The notes beneath the pieces were generated by a model. The model worked only from the letters and a program-made list of their open reading frames with translations. It was not told the DNA's origin and did not search any database. This document shows positions 42,344 to 51,200 of a stretch of DNA of 64,000 nt, piece by piece. The first letter of the stretch is position 1. Every line of letters begins with the position of its first letter. The stretch comes from Bacillota bacterium (lineage in GTDB: Bacteria > Bacillota > Clostridia > Lachnospirales > Lachnospiraceae). Where the stretch lies: positions 1 to 64,000 of the forward strand of contig JAEWAK010000036.1 of NCBI GenBank assembly GCA_023391695.1, read 5' to 3'. The translations under genes were made by a program, and so were the position numbers.

Positions 42344-43444
42344 CTATTTATCTCCGTATATCCTTTGATTCATTTCTTCAATATTCTCATTAAAATCCAT
42401 TCCGATAACATCCATTCCACGGATTCTTAAGAAAGAATAACTGCCTTCTTTTGGAATACTCCACTGTTCAATTTTATAGTTTCTGTAATCCGCCAGATTT
42501 AATATGAGTGAAAATATCTCTCCTTCCGTAAGGTTGGTAGTTACATCCGGCAGTATCTTATTCAGCAGCCGGCTTATCTCGATTAAATTGGACTTCTTAA
42601 CCTTGTCAAATACCTTTTCCAATACTCTTCTCTGTCTGGCAGTCCTTTCAAAATCCGTACCGATATAACGGTTACGGGCATAACCTAAAGCCTGTTTCCC
42701 ATTTAACTTAAGAGTACCTGCCCTGGTTAAAAGGTCCGTACCGGCTTCCTGGCCCATAAGCTTATTCATTCCTTCAATATAGCCGTTGATAATGGGGATC
42801 TCTTCCTTTGTCACATCCAGGGCTATACCGCCAAGGGCATCAATCACATCCATAAAGGAATAAAAGTCAATGGAGGCATAACGGTCTATCCTTATTTTAA
42901 AATTCTGTTCTATGGTATCCATTAACAGGTCTGCTCCCCCATAAGCATATGCCGCATTAATCCGGTTATTTCCCCGTCCCGGAATTGCCAGGTAAATATC
43001 CCTTAAAATGGAAGTGGAAATTATGGCTTTTGTTTTTTTATTTAAAGATACCAGGATCATGGCATCGGAACGCCCGGTATCCGTAAGGCTCCGGTTATCG
43101 CTTCCAATCAGTAATATATTGAAAACCTCCTTATCCTCCATGAAAGCGGTGCTGTTCTCTTCCATGTTCCGGCGGATTTTATCCTCCAGGGTTTTGACTT
43201 CTTCTTCCGGGGCATCTTCACCGAAAGGCTCTTCTTCCGTCACTTGATTCACAGTCTCCGCTATGGGTTCATCCATTTGCCCTGTTATGGATACATCCGG
43301 TTCTGCTTTGGTAACCAGATTCAATTTACTGATATAATTATGCAGAAATAAATACAGAGTCAGACAAAGGATAGACAGGGCAGCAATACCGGATACCAGG
43401 ATTATCCTGACAATTTTGGATTTGGGTTTCTTGTTCTTCTGCAT
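42344..43444 (-). CDS. LytR-CpsA-Psr family ligase
   Basis: A 366-residue membrane protein with a short cytoplasmic N-terminus, one helix (about 10-32) and an outer LCP domain. NILLIGSDNRSLTDTGRSDA, SILRDIYLAIPG and INAAYAYGG contain the Asp/Arg residues that bind the polyprenyl pyrophosphate. LCP proteins attach capsule or teichoic polymers to peptidoglycan. It follows the kinase by ten bases, consistent with anchoring this capsule. Confidence 0.94.
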   Translation of the reverse strand: MQKNKKPKSKIVRIILVSGIAALSILCLTLYLFLHNYISKLNLVTKAEPDVSITGQMDEPIAETVNQVTEEEPFGEDAPEEEVKTLEDKIRRNMEENSTAFMEDKEVFNILLIGSDNRSLTDTGRSDAMILVSLNKKTKAIISTSILRDIYLAIPGRGNNRINAAYAYGGADLLMDTIEQNFKIRIDRYASIDFYSFMDVIDALGGIALDVTKEEIPIINGYIEGMNKLMGQEAGTDLLTRAGTLKLNGKQALGYARNRYIGTDFERTARQRRVLEKVFDKVKKSNLIEISRLLNKILPDVTTNLTEGEIFSLILNLADYRNYKIEQWSIPKEGSYSFLRIRGMDVIGMDFNENIEEMNQRIYGDK

Positions 43445-43454
43445 AAGAATATCC

Positions 43455-44192
43455 TCAGACCGGATTTTTTACATTGCCGGTATCCGCATCCGGATTTACA
43501 CCGAAGGAATTATAATAATTCCCATAATAATTACCATGGTATTTTCCGTAATATCCTTTATGTTTAAATTCAACTTTATTCAAAATGGCTCCCAGTATCC
43601 TGCAGTTTCCCTTTTCCAACTGTTTGATAACCCTTTGCGCAAACTTATAGCTGATGGTATTGGTCTGGATTACCAGGATGACCCCATCACAGAATTTTGC
43701 CACATTGGCACTGTCAATTACTGCTCCTAAAGGCGGCGTATCAATAATAATATAATCATACACCTCCCTCCCGGAGGCTATTAATTTCCTGAATTCTTCA
43801 CTGCCAAGCAGGTCGGAAGGATTTGGGGGAACCGGCCCTGTAAATATAATATCCAGGTTTTCCACATTGGTCTGGTAGATGATTTCCTCCAGTTCATTAA
43901 TACCCGAAAGGTAATGGGTCAGGCCGGAAACCGCTTTGTCCACTTTTAGCCTGCCAATCAGAATTGATTTTCTCAGATCGGCATCTATAAAAAGCACTTT
44001 CTTACCGCCTTCCGCCATGGACGCCGCCAGGCTGAAAGACACTACGGTTTTGCCTTCATTGGGAGTACAGCTGGTTATGCAGATCGCTTTGATATCTTTG
44101 CCGCAAAACTGTATATTGGTCCTTAAGGTGTTATATGCTTCATTGCTTCTGAAACTATAATTATCCACCCTTGAAAGATTAATAGATTGCAT
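43455..44192 (-). CDS. CpsD/CapB-type bacterial tyrosine kinase
   Basis: A 245-residue cytoplasmic BY-kinase. Walker A CTPNEGKTV (Lys48), Walker A' VLFIDADLRKS (Asp70, Asp72) and Walker B YIIIDTPPLG are intact. The C-terminal tail (about 213-227, GYYGKYHGNYYGNYY) holds seven tyrosines for autophosphorylation. It overlaps the CpsC-like gene by 14 bases; that protein activates it at the membrane. The phosphorylation cycle with CpsB sets polymer amount and length. Confidence 0.95.
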   Translation of the reverse strand: MQSINLSRVDNYSFRSNEAYNTLRTNIQFCGKDIKAICITSCTPNEGKTVVSFSLAASMAEGGKKVLFIDADLRKSILIGRLKVDKAVSGLTHYLSGINELEEIIYQTNVENLDIIFTGPVPPNPSDLLGSEEFRKLIASGREVYDYIIIDTPPLGAVIDSANVAKFCDGVILVIQTNTISYKFAQRVIKQLEKGNCRILGAILNKVEFKHKGYYGKYHGNYYGNYYNSFGVNPDADTGNVKNPV

Positions 44193-44946
44193 TGCTTACT
44201 CCTCCTTTTGAAACTTTTAATGCCTTCTTTTTGGCTGCTTTTACCTTTCTTGATTCCATGATGCTCACATCCAAAGGAATGGTGCCCAGTGTGGTAAGTC
44301 CCAAATACTTCTCAATATCCTCATTCTTTTTAATGGAATCATCCAGCATATAAATCAGAAGTATGATAAATGCCGATACGAATATCCCGATGATTCCGCC
44401 GAATAAAATATTCTTAACGAAATCCGGCGAAGACGGGCTGCCAGGAAAATTACCCGGTTCCACGATATTGACCTTCTCCATCTCCATAACGGATACCATG
44501 CTGTCCGCCGATACTTTCCCTATGGCATCCGCTATTTTTTTGGCTAGTTCCGGGTCATGGTATTTTACGGTTATTTCAATGATCCTGGTGTCCATGGGAT
44601 TGTTGACTGTTATACAGGAGACTAAATCCTCATGGGTTATGTTTAAATTCAATTCTTTGATCACCTGCTCTGTGACCACCCTGCTCTGTACTAATATCTG
44701 ATAGTCCTTGGTCAGCTGTGTCCCGGTCTGGAGATCCGAATAAGTCGCTGCCTTTTCTGAATCCTGCCTGTTCACAACATAGATCTTCGTAGTTGATTCA
44801 TACATTGGTGTTATCATTACCCTGGTAAATATTCCGGCAATTACCGCGCATACAATTCCGGCTGAAATAACTATCCACAATTTATCTGTTATTGCATAAA
44901 ACAAATCTTTAACATCAATTTCGATGTCTTCTCTATTCATCTCCAT
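44179..44946 (-). CDS. CpsC/Wzz-type chain-length adaptor, copy 1
   Basis: A 255-residue protein with two membrane helices (about 22-42 and 172-195). The outer part is rich in charged helices, and the basic cytoplasmic C-terminus is needed for kinase activation in CpsC proteins. It is paired directly with the kinase gene. Paralogous to the copy at 30.9-31.6 kb. Confidence 0.93.
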   Translation of the reverse strand: MEMNREDIEIDVKDLFYAITDKLWIVISAGIVCAVIAGIFTRVMITPMYESTTKIYVVNRQDSEKAATYSDLQTGTQLTKDYQILVQSRVVTEQVIKELNLNITHEDLVSCITVNNPMDTRIIEITVKYHDPELAKKIADAIGKVSADSMVSVMEMEKVNIVEPGNFPGSPSSPDFVKNILFGGIIGIFVSAFIILLIYMLDDSIKKNEDIEKYLGLTTLGTIPLDVSIMESRKVKAAKKKALKVSKGGVSNAIY

Positions 44947-45009
44947 TTAAGCATGCCTTTCTGTTATTAAGTCCGGTTCTCCTTTGAATCGGCCCGATTC
45001 GTATAAATT

Positions 45010-45735
45010 CTATATATACTGGTTATTTAACAGTTTCAAAGTATTCTCCGTGAATAACTTATTTATTACCCCATCACCATATCTTTTCCTTATAAGTGCC
45101 AGCCCTTCCATCAGTCTGGGTGTCCTGCCGTAATCGGAATGGGCGTCGGTGCCAAGGATATGGACCAGCCCGTAATCCAGCAGCTTTCTGCAATGGCCCG
45201 GCCTGCGGCTGGCAAACCCGTCCGTGAGACTGGAAATGTTCATCTGCATATAGGCACCCAGCCGGATTATGTTGTAAATGCCTTCATAGTTCTGATAGAG
45301 GCATTCATATTTTTCCACATGGGCCAGAACCGGCAGATACCCGTATATCAACAGCCGGTGTATTCCTGTTTTCATGGTCCCATAGTCCTCGTCCGACGCA
45401 AATTCTACCAGTATATACCGGGTACCGGCTAACGTCAGCGCTTTTTTCTTCCGCAGGTGTTCAATGATTTCTTCACTGTAATATAATTCATTTCCCAGGT
45501 CGATCCGGAAAGCCTCGTCAATCTGTTTTGCTTCCTGCCTTACCAGTTCCAGTTTATCCTGCAGTTCGGCTATGTCCGGATTTCTGCACCCTGCTCCGTA
45601 ATGGGGAGTCGCTATGATATAATTAATACCTTCCTCATGTGCAATCTTTAACATGTTTCTGGTTTGTTTCATACTGACAGAGCCATTATCTACGGCAGGT
45701 AATATATGACTATGAATATCGATCCACTGATTCAA
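45010..45735 (-). CDS. CpsB-type tyrosine phosphatase, copy 1
   Basis: A 241-residue PHP-fold phosphatase with IDIHSHILPAVDNGSVS, ATPHYGAG, HVEKYE and TDAHSD metal-binding motifs. TTG start just behind GAGAGG. It stands in the standard position before the CpsC and CpsD genes. Its closest partner is the second copy at 41.6-42.3 kb, from which it differs along the whole length, so the duplication is not recent. Confidence 0.93.
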   Translation of the reverse strand: MNQWIDIHSHILPAVDNGSVSMKQTRNMLKIAHEEGINYIIATPHYGAGCRNPDIAELQDKLELVRQEAKQIDEAFRIDLGNELYYSEEIIEHLRKKKALTLAGTRYILVEFASDEDYGTMKTGIHRLLIYGYLPVLAHVEKYECLYQNYEGIYNIIRLGAYMQMNISSLTDGFASRRPGHCRKLLDYGLVHILGTDAHSDYGRTPRLMEGLALIRKRYGDGVINKLFTENTLKLLNNQYI

Positions 45736-45755
45736 TTATCCTCTCCCCCCCGCTT

Positions 45756-47174
45756 CTACCTTGAGCCCCTGTTGACCAATACTACCCATATTGTCTTCAG
45801 CAGGATTTTTATATCCATCATTAGGGACCAGTTGTCTATGTAATCCAGGTCCATTTTCACTACTTCCTCAAAGTTGTTTATATCACTCCTCCCGCTGACC
45901 TGCCAAAGCCCGGTTAATCCGGATTTTAACGCCAGCCTTCTCTTATGCCTGCTTTCATAATTTAAAAATTCATCTTCGGTAGGGGGCCTGGTGCCGACCA
46001 GGCTCATATCGCCCTTTAAGATATTAAAAAACTGGGGGAATTCATCCAGGCTTGTTTTCCGGATGAATCTGCCCACCCTGGTTATTCTGGGATCGTCTTT
46101 TATTTTGAACATAAATCCGTCCATTTCATTTTGCGCCATTAATTCCAGTTTTCTTTCCTCCGCATCGGTATACATGGAACGGAATTTATAGATGCGAAAA
46201 CGCCTTCCGTTTTTACCCACCCGGATCTGTGAAAAAAAGATGGGTCCGGGTGATTCGATCAGAATAGCCGGGGCTATAATCAGACTCATAATCACGGTCA
46301 GGGTACATCCCACCAGTCCTCCCGCAATGTCTACCAGCCGTTTTAAATGCAGCTGGGAAGCATTAAATAGCCTGGAACTAAAAGTCAACACATGATAGCC
46401 GCTCATTTCCTGCACAATTTTCTCATGGAGCTTTAAACCGAAGGTATTGATACTTAAATTCACCGTAATTCCCATATTCTCAAATTCCAGTATGATTTCC
46501 TCCAGGTCCAGCTGCGGTGTATAATCACTGGGTATATGGATGAATACCCCATCCAGCACCTGGTGCCTGGCAACTTCAAACATATCCAGAAAATCGGCTT
46601 TTACCTCAATCCCTTCCAGCTTCTGCCCTACCATATACCTGTCAAGTATGGTAAGACAGGTAACCTGGTATTCCCATTCATTTTCACTCCTAAACCGGCG
46701 CAATACTTCTTTTACCTGGTCCGATGTGGTAATTATCATAATTTTATTGCTGGATTTACTCTTTTTATAAACAGCTAATAATAAAATTTTATAATACTGC
46801 CTGCAAACATATGTAATAAGTATATTTAACAAAAAGAAGCATAAGAAAAACAGCCTTGAAAAAGATGCTCCTTCCTGGAACAGGAACATGACCGCCGTCG
46901 AAGCGGCTGCCAGAATACAGTTTATTTTAATTACTGCGGTTAACTCTTCTAAAAAGCCTCTTTTAAACAATTTGCTGTAAGTATCATAAAAGTTAAATAT
47001 GGTTATATACAGCAGGAGTACGAAGATGGAAGACCAGGTATACAGATTTTCAAACCAGTCTTTTGTTATTTTCCCGTAACGGATCCAGGCTGCTAACAGA
47101 AAGGACAGTATGATACAGCAAAGGTCTACTAATAATACATATTTATTGAACAAATCCTTCTTCTTGAAATCCAT
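45756..47174 (-). CDS. Undecaprenyl-phosphate hexose-1-phosphate transferase (CpsE/WbaP type)
   Basis: A 472-residue polyisoprenyl-phosphate transferase. Four N-terminal membrane helices, then a Rossmann-like middle domain (about 135-250), then a re-entrant helix (about 280-305) and the catalytic bacterial sugar transferase domain. Motifs KFRSMYTDAEERK, RKTSLDEFPQFFNILKGDMS and LVGTRPPTEDE are intact. It starts capsule synthesis by loading glucose- or galactose-1-phosphate on the lipid carrier. It overlaps the upstream gene by 32 bases. Confidence 0.95.
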   Translation of the reverse strand: MDFKKKDLFNKYVLLVDLCCIILSFLLAAWIRYGKITKDWFENLYTWSSIFVLLLYITIFNFYDTYSKLFKRGFLEELTAVIKINCILAAASTAVMFLFQEGASFSRLFFLCFFLLNILITYVCRQYYKILLLAVYKKSKSSNKIMIITTSDQVKEVLRRFRSENEWEYQVTCLTILDRYMVGQKLEGIEVKADFLDMFEVARHQVLDGVFIHIPSDYTPQLDLEEIILEFENMGITVNLSINTFGLKLHEKIVQEMSGYHVLTFSSRLFNASQLHLKRLVDIAGGLVGCTLTVIMSLIIAPAILIESPGPIFFSQIRVGKNGRRFRIYKFRSMYTDAEERKLELMAQNEMDGFMFKIKDDPRITRVGRFIRKTSLDEFPQFFNILKGDMSLVGTRPPTEDEFLNYESRHKRRLALKSGLTGLWQVSGRSDINNFEEVVKMDLDYIDNWSLMMDIKILLKTIWVVLVNRGSR

Positions 47175-47844
47175 CGTATGCCTCTTCCTTTTTAAATAAC
47201 TGATTTTTCCTGGCTATTATAATACATATGCCAAGCAAGACCATTATTACCGCCAGTGTTATCATCAGGGCATCCAGCCGGATGCCTGCATTTTGAATCG
47301 TTTTAGGGTTTAAGTAGATTAAGTTTCCTGCTTTATCCGAAATACAGGTAATATTCCCCTGTATATCACAGGATAATTTAAGCCCGCAGGCATCATATAT
47401 TTCCTGTGACAGGTTGATGGCCAGCTCCCTGCCGTCCACGGACATTTTATTAAAGCTGCTTTCCTGTTCTATGTTTATAACAGCTTTCAATTCAATTATC
47501 TTATTTAAAGCCTCATAGGCTTTGGAAGAAGATAATGTCACTCCTGAACTGCTCAAATAATTATGGAGATATTTCACATAGGCTCCATATCCGATCGAAT
47601 CCGTTAATTCCTCACTTTCCTGCGAATCGCTTTCACTGGTAAGCAGATTCAGGATTACTTTCTCCGGTTCATTTAATTCCTTATCTTCAATCAACTCTGT
47701 GTAAATTGACCCTGTGCTGCCTGACAAGGCCGGAATACTTATTTCATCCTTCGTACTTAAGCCTCCGGCCAAGGTTTCTATGCACATTACGGCAATAATC
47801 GCACACATGGTTATAAACGGAAGCATAATACGTTTACTCATCAT
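47143..47844 (-). CDS. Hypothetical bitopic membrane protein at the head of the capsule operon
   Basis: A 233-residue protein with an N-terminal helix or signal (about 6-27), an outer domain of about 160 residues and a second helix (about 192-213) with an acidic C-terminus. I do not recognise a family. As the first gene of the operon, overlapping the CpsE-like gene by 32 bases, it may be an accessory of capsule assembly. Two adjacent ATGs follow an AGGGGG site. Confidence 0.6.
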   Translation of the reverse strand: MMSKRIMLPFITMCAIIAVMCIETLAGGLSTKDEISIPALSGSTGSIYTELIEDKELNEPEKVILNLLTSESDSQESEELTDSIGYGAYVKYLHNYLSSSGVTLSSSKAYEALNKIIELKAVINIEQESSFNKMSVDGRELAINLSQEIYDACGLKLSCDIQGNITCISDKAGNLIYLNPKTIQNAGIRLDALMITLAVIMVLLGICIIIARKNQLFKKEEAYDGFQEEGFVQ

Positions 47845-48371
47845 TTTTTCCCCCTTATGATAAAGTGTTTGAACTAGTTTTATATTTGATTTTTTAAGGA
47901 AATAAGAATAATTAATGATAACTGTCCAGGAATCTACAGGTACCTGTTATCATAAATGCAAAAGGCATTTATAAATTATTCTCCATTGAATAAAGAACGG
48001 GGTTATTAAGTTATGAAATACCCAGACATGAAAAGAAAGACGGAACAAATATATAGGAACATGGTTTTGTTCTTAAAGCTGTATAATTATAATTTTAATG
48101 AATGACATTAGTGAATAACAAAATTTAAGTGCCGTCCGGTATGTACTTTATCATGCCCATTAACCATTATCAGCGGTGACTTGTTCTCTTCCTGTCATGA
48201 GTATGGTTCCCCGAATACCTGAATTTCAATGACTGCCTTTTGCAATCAAGGTTTTAAGGCAAGGGGAAGCTTTATTCAATTCCCTCCTCTATCTCTTCCG
48301 TCCTACATGGTTCTTAATTTTTATACAGTGTTAGTAATTATTTTACAGTAAATATTTACCAAGTATCTAAG

Positions 48372-48400
48372 ATTATAAAGCACCTAATAATAATTAACAA
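48372..48400 (-). promoter_or_regulatory. Capsule operon promoter
   Basis: TTGTTA and TATAAT with a 17-base spacer on the minus strand. The predicted transcript carries about 520 untranslated bases before the first gene, long enough for an antitermination or riboswitch element; none could be named. Confidence 0.6.
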
Positions 48401-48524
48401 GCTAAAATTTGTAAATTTTCCAGCTTTTCATCGCATAAAAATACATATTGATATAGAAGAATATAAGATTTTACAGCAAACCGGTTTCTCCTGTTTTATT
48501 TTATCCGTTTCGTTTACAGAAGAC

Positions 48525-48564
48525 AAAAAACCCCACGGACCAATTCGGATCCGTAGGGTTTTTT
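48525..48564. terminator. Bidirectional terminator after tex
   Basis: AAAAAACCCCACGGA pairs with TCCGTAGGGTTTTTT (one mismatch), with A and T tracts at both ends. It lies about 150 bases beyond the tex stop codon. Confidence 0.88.
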
Positions 48565-48713
48565 AACATTTTATTAGTTATTTTAGTAATAATGTCCTTT
48601 TTCGCTCTTATAGACAGAATACCCGGAGAGGTATCTCAAATAAGGCGATAAGCTTTATAAGACCGTTCTTATACCGTTTCTTAATCGGAATATTTCTTAA
48701 TTGGATTAATTGC

Positions 48714-50858
48714 TTAGATTATCATAGTCAGCTGTATCCGTTTCTTTGCCACATCCACACTCATAACTTTCACTTCCACAATATCTCCGACACTGACTAC
48801 TTCCAGGGGATGCTTTACGAATTTCTTATTGGTCAGCTGGGATATGTGTACCAGGCCGTCCTGATGAACCCCGATATCCACAAAAGCACCAAAGTCGATA
48901 ACATTCCGGACGGTTCCTTTTAATATCATGCCTTCCGTCAGGTCTTTCATTTCCAACACGTCGGTACGCAGGATGGGCTTCGGCATTTCATCGCGGGGAT
49001 CCCTTCCGGGTTTTTCCAATTCCTTGATAATATCCGTTAAGGTAATTTCACCGATCCCTAATTCTTTTGCCACAGCCTGCCTGTCCTTAATCTGTTTTCC
49101 AAGACCTGCAAGCTTTCCTGCCTTAATATCCGCCATGCCAAAGGAGAGCTTTTTCAGGAGATTTTTCGCAGCATCATAAGATTCGGGATGAACGCTGGTT
49201 GCATCCAGAGGATTCTTACCCTCCTGGATCCTCATAAACCCTGCACATTGCTCAAAGGCTTTCGGCCCAAGTTTGGCTACCTTAAGAAGCTGGCTGCGGT
49301 CCGTAAACCTTCCGTTTTCTTCCCGGTAGGTCACGATATTTTTGGCAATGACTTTTGTAATACCGGAAATATACTCAAAGAGAGAGGCGGAAGCCGTATT
49401 TAAATCTACGCCTACTTTATTAACACAGTCCTCTACAACGCCGGTCAAAGCTTCGGAGAGTTTCTTTTGGTTCATGTCATGCTGATACTGCCCTACCCCT
49501 ATGGATTTCGGATCAATCTTTACCAGCTCTGCCAAAGGATCCTGGAGTCTTCTGGCTATGGATACGGCACTTCTCTGCCCTACGTCAAAGTTCGGGAATT
49601 CCTCCGTCGCCAGCTTGCTTGCGGAATATACGGAAGCTCCGGCTTCATTTACGATAATATATTGGGCATTACCCTTAATTTCCTTTAGCATATCCACGAT
49701 AATCATTTCCGATTCCCTGGAAGCCGTACCGTTACCGACGGAGATTAAAGTAATTCCATACTTTTTAATGAATCCTGCGACAATTTTTTTGGATTCTTCC
49801 ACTTTGTTCTGCGGTGCGGTAGGGTAAATCACCACCGTATCCAATACCTTGCCGGTTCCGTCCACCACCGCCAGTTTACAGCCGGTACGAAAGGCCGGAT
49901 CCCACCCCAGGACTACCTGTCCCACAATGGGAGGCTGCATAAGAAGCTGCTCTAAGTTCTTGCCGAATACCTTAATGGCACCGTCCTCCGCCTTCTCCGT
50001 AAGATCACTTCTTATCTCACGTTCAATGGCAGGGGCAATCAGGCGTTTGTAGCTGTCTTCTATTACATTTTGCAGAATGCCAGTTGTATGTGGATTGTCA
50101 CGGATTATAATCTTTGTATCCAGGTACAGCAGGATTTTCTCTTCCGGAGCCGTAACCTTAACGGTAAGGACCTTTTCATTTTCCCCCCGGTTGAGGGCCA
50201 GGACCCGGTGTCCTGCCAGCCGGGTAAGCTTTTCTTCAAAGTTATAATACATCTCATAAACACTCTCCAGCTTCTCGTCCTTTGCGGAGCTTACAACGGA
50301 TCCTTCCTCAAAAGTCACTTTACGGATGTGGATGCGGTAATCCGCTTCATCGGATATGTTCTCCGCAATGATATCCATGGCTCCTGCAATAGCGTCTTCC
50401 ACGGTATTTACTTCCTTTTCGGGGTCCAGAAAACTTTCAGCCTCTTTCGTGACAGGCTGGTTTGTCATCTGTAAAAGGATAATATTGGCTAAAGGCTCCA
50501 GTCCTTTTTCCTTGGCTATGGTTGCCCTGGTCCTTCTCTTCGGCCGGTACGGGCGGTACAGATCTTCCACCACAACCAGGGTAGTTGCCGCTAAGATCTG
50601 TTGTTTTAACTCTTCGGTTAATTTACCCTGTTCCTCTATGCTTGATAAAACACTCGTCTTTTTATCTTCCAGATTGCGAAGGTATAGAAGTCTTTCATGC
50701 AGATTTCTTAAAACCTCGTCATTTAAAGAGCCGGTAACTTCTTTACGGTATCTGGCTATAAAGGGTATGGTGTTACCCTCATCGATTAGTTTTACAGCCG
50801 CTTCCACCTGCTCTGCTTTAATTCCAAGTTCATCCCTTAATTGTTTAATAATATCCAT
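48714..50858 (-). CDS. tex: Tex-family S1 RNA-binding transcription accessory protein
   Basis: A 714-residue cytoplasmic protein of standard length. In order: N-terminal Tex domain, YqgF/RNase H-like region (about 320-450, VVLGWDPAFRTGCKLAVVDG), helix-hairpin-helix regions (about 485-560) and a C-terminal S1 domain (about 640-712, KGTVRNVIDFGAFVDIGVHQ). It binds nucleic acid and affects transcription. AAAGGAG precedes the ATG. It is a housekeeping gene beside the capsule locus. Confidence 0.97.
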   Translation of the reverse strand: MDIIKQLRDELGIKAEQVEAAVKLIDEGNTIPFIARYRKEVTGSLNDEVLRNLHERLLYLRNLEDKKTSVLSSIEEQGKLTEELKQQILAATTLVVVEDLYRPYRPKRRTRATIAKEKGLEPLANIILLQMTNQPVTKEAESFLDPEKEVNTVEDAIAGAMDIIAENISDEADYRIHIRKVTFEEGSVVSSAKDEKLESVYEMYYNFEEKLTRLAGHRVLALNRGENEKVLTVKVTAPEEKILLYLDTKIIIRDNPHTTGILQNVIEDSYKRLIAPAIEREIRSDLTEKAEDGAIKVFGKNLEQLLMQPPIVGQVVLGWDPAFRTGCKLAVVDGTGKVLDTVVIYPTAPQNKVEESKKIVAGFIKKYGITLISVGNGTASRESEMIIVDMLKEIKGNAQYIIVNEAGASVYSASKLATEEFPNFDVGQRSAVSIARRLQDPLAELVKIDPKSIGVGQYQHDMNQKKLSEALTGVVEDCVNKVGVDLNTASASLFEYISGITKVIAKNIVTYREENGRFTDRSQLLKVAKLGPKAFEQCAGFMRIQEGKNPLDATSVHPESYDAAKNLLKKLSFGMADIKAGKLAGLGKQIKDRQAVAKELGIGEITLTDIIKELEKPGRDPRDEMPKPILRTDVLEMKDLTEGMILKGTVRNVIDFGAFVDIGVHQDGLVHISQLTNKKFVKHPLEVVSVGDIVEVKVMSVDVAKKRIQLTMII

Positions 50859-50910
50859 TTTGTACTCCTTTGGTTACTTTCCTTTTCTTATCTTTTAAAC
50901 CATCTTTAAC

Positions 50911-50939
50911 ATCATATCATCCAAATTAAGTAAAATCAA
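50911..50939 (-). promoter_or_regulatory. tex promoter
   Basis: TTGATT and TATGAT separated by 17 bases on the minus strand, about 50 bases before the tex start. Confidence 0.65.
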
Positions 50940-50996
50940 GTATTACTGGTTTTTACTGACATGGTGAACCCATAAAAGAAGAATTTTTAATACTTC

Positions 50997-51065
50997 GGCC
51001 ATCACCGGAGGTGGATGTAATCTTCTTATCGGGAAATATGACTACACCCACCTCCGGTGACGGCC
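50997..51065. repeat. 23-base inverted repeat
   Basis: GGCCATCACCGGAGGTGGATG plus TA pairs with the inverse at 51043-51065, 21 of 23 positions, around a 23-base loop. There is no T tract on either side, and it lies between divergent promoters, so it does not look like an ordinary terminator. Confidence 0.7.
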
Positions 51066-51122
51066 TTAGATTCCGGAAATATCTTTCTTCATGCGTTCGC
51101 CATGGTTGAATATTATAATGAA

Positions 51123-51151
51123 TTGACATCAATTTACCCTTCCTTTATAAT
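51123..51151 (+). promoter_or_regulatory. Consensus promoter of the double GNAT gene
   Basis: Perfect TTGACA and TATAAT boxes with a 17-base spacer. The transcript would begin near 51158, about 43 bases ahead of the ATG at 51201, which supports that start. Confidence 0.85.
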
Positions 51152-51200
51152 GAAAAAGGTAAATATAACAGTAAAGCAACCCCCTCAAGGAGAGAATTCT

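Larger units (their letters stand above)
47845..48713. other. 869-base intergenic region with capsule promoter and long leader
   Basis: No protein gene is seen. It contains the capsule promoter at 48372-48400 and, on the other side, the tex terminator at 48525-48564. The stretch from about 48365 to 47845 is a leader of about 520 bases without a credible ORF. Confidence 0.55.
50859..51200. other. Divergent promoter region with inverted repeat
   Basis: No gene is seen. Left to right it holds the tex promoter (50911-50939), the inverted repeat at 50997-51065 and the promoter of the double GNAT gene (51123-51151). A frame starting at 51057 runs across that promoter and is not credible. Confidence 0.6.

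Noticed and set aside
47845..48713. Known c-di-GMP, c-di-AMP or cobalamin riboswitch in the capsule leader
   Set aside because: The conserved sequence blocks of these classes were looked for by eye and not found.
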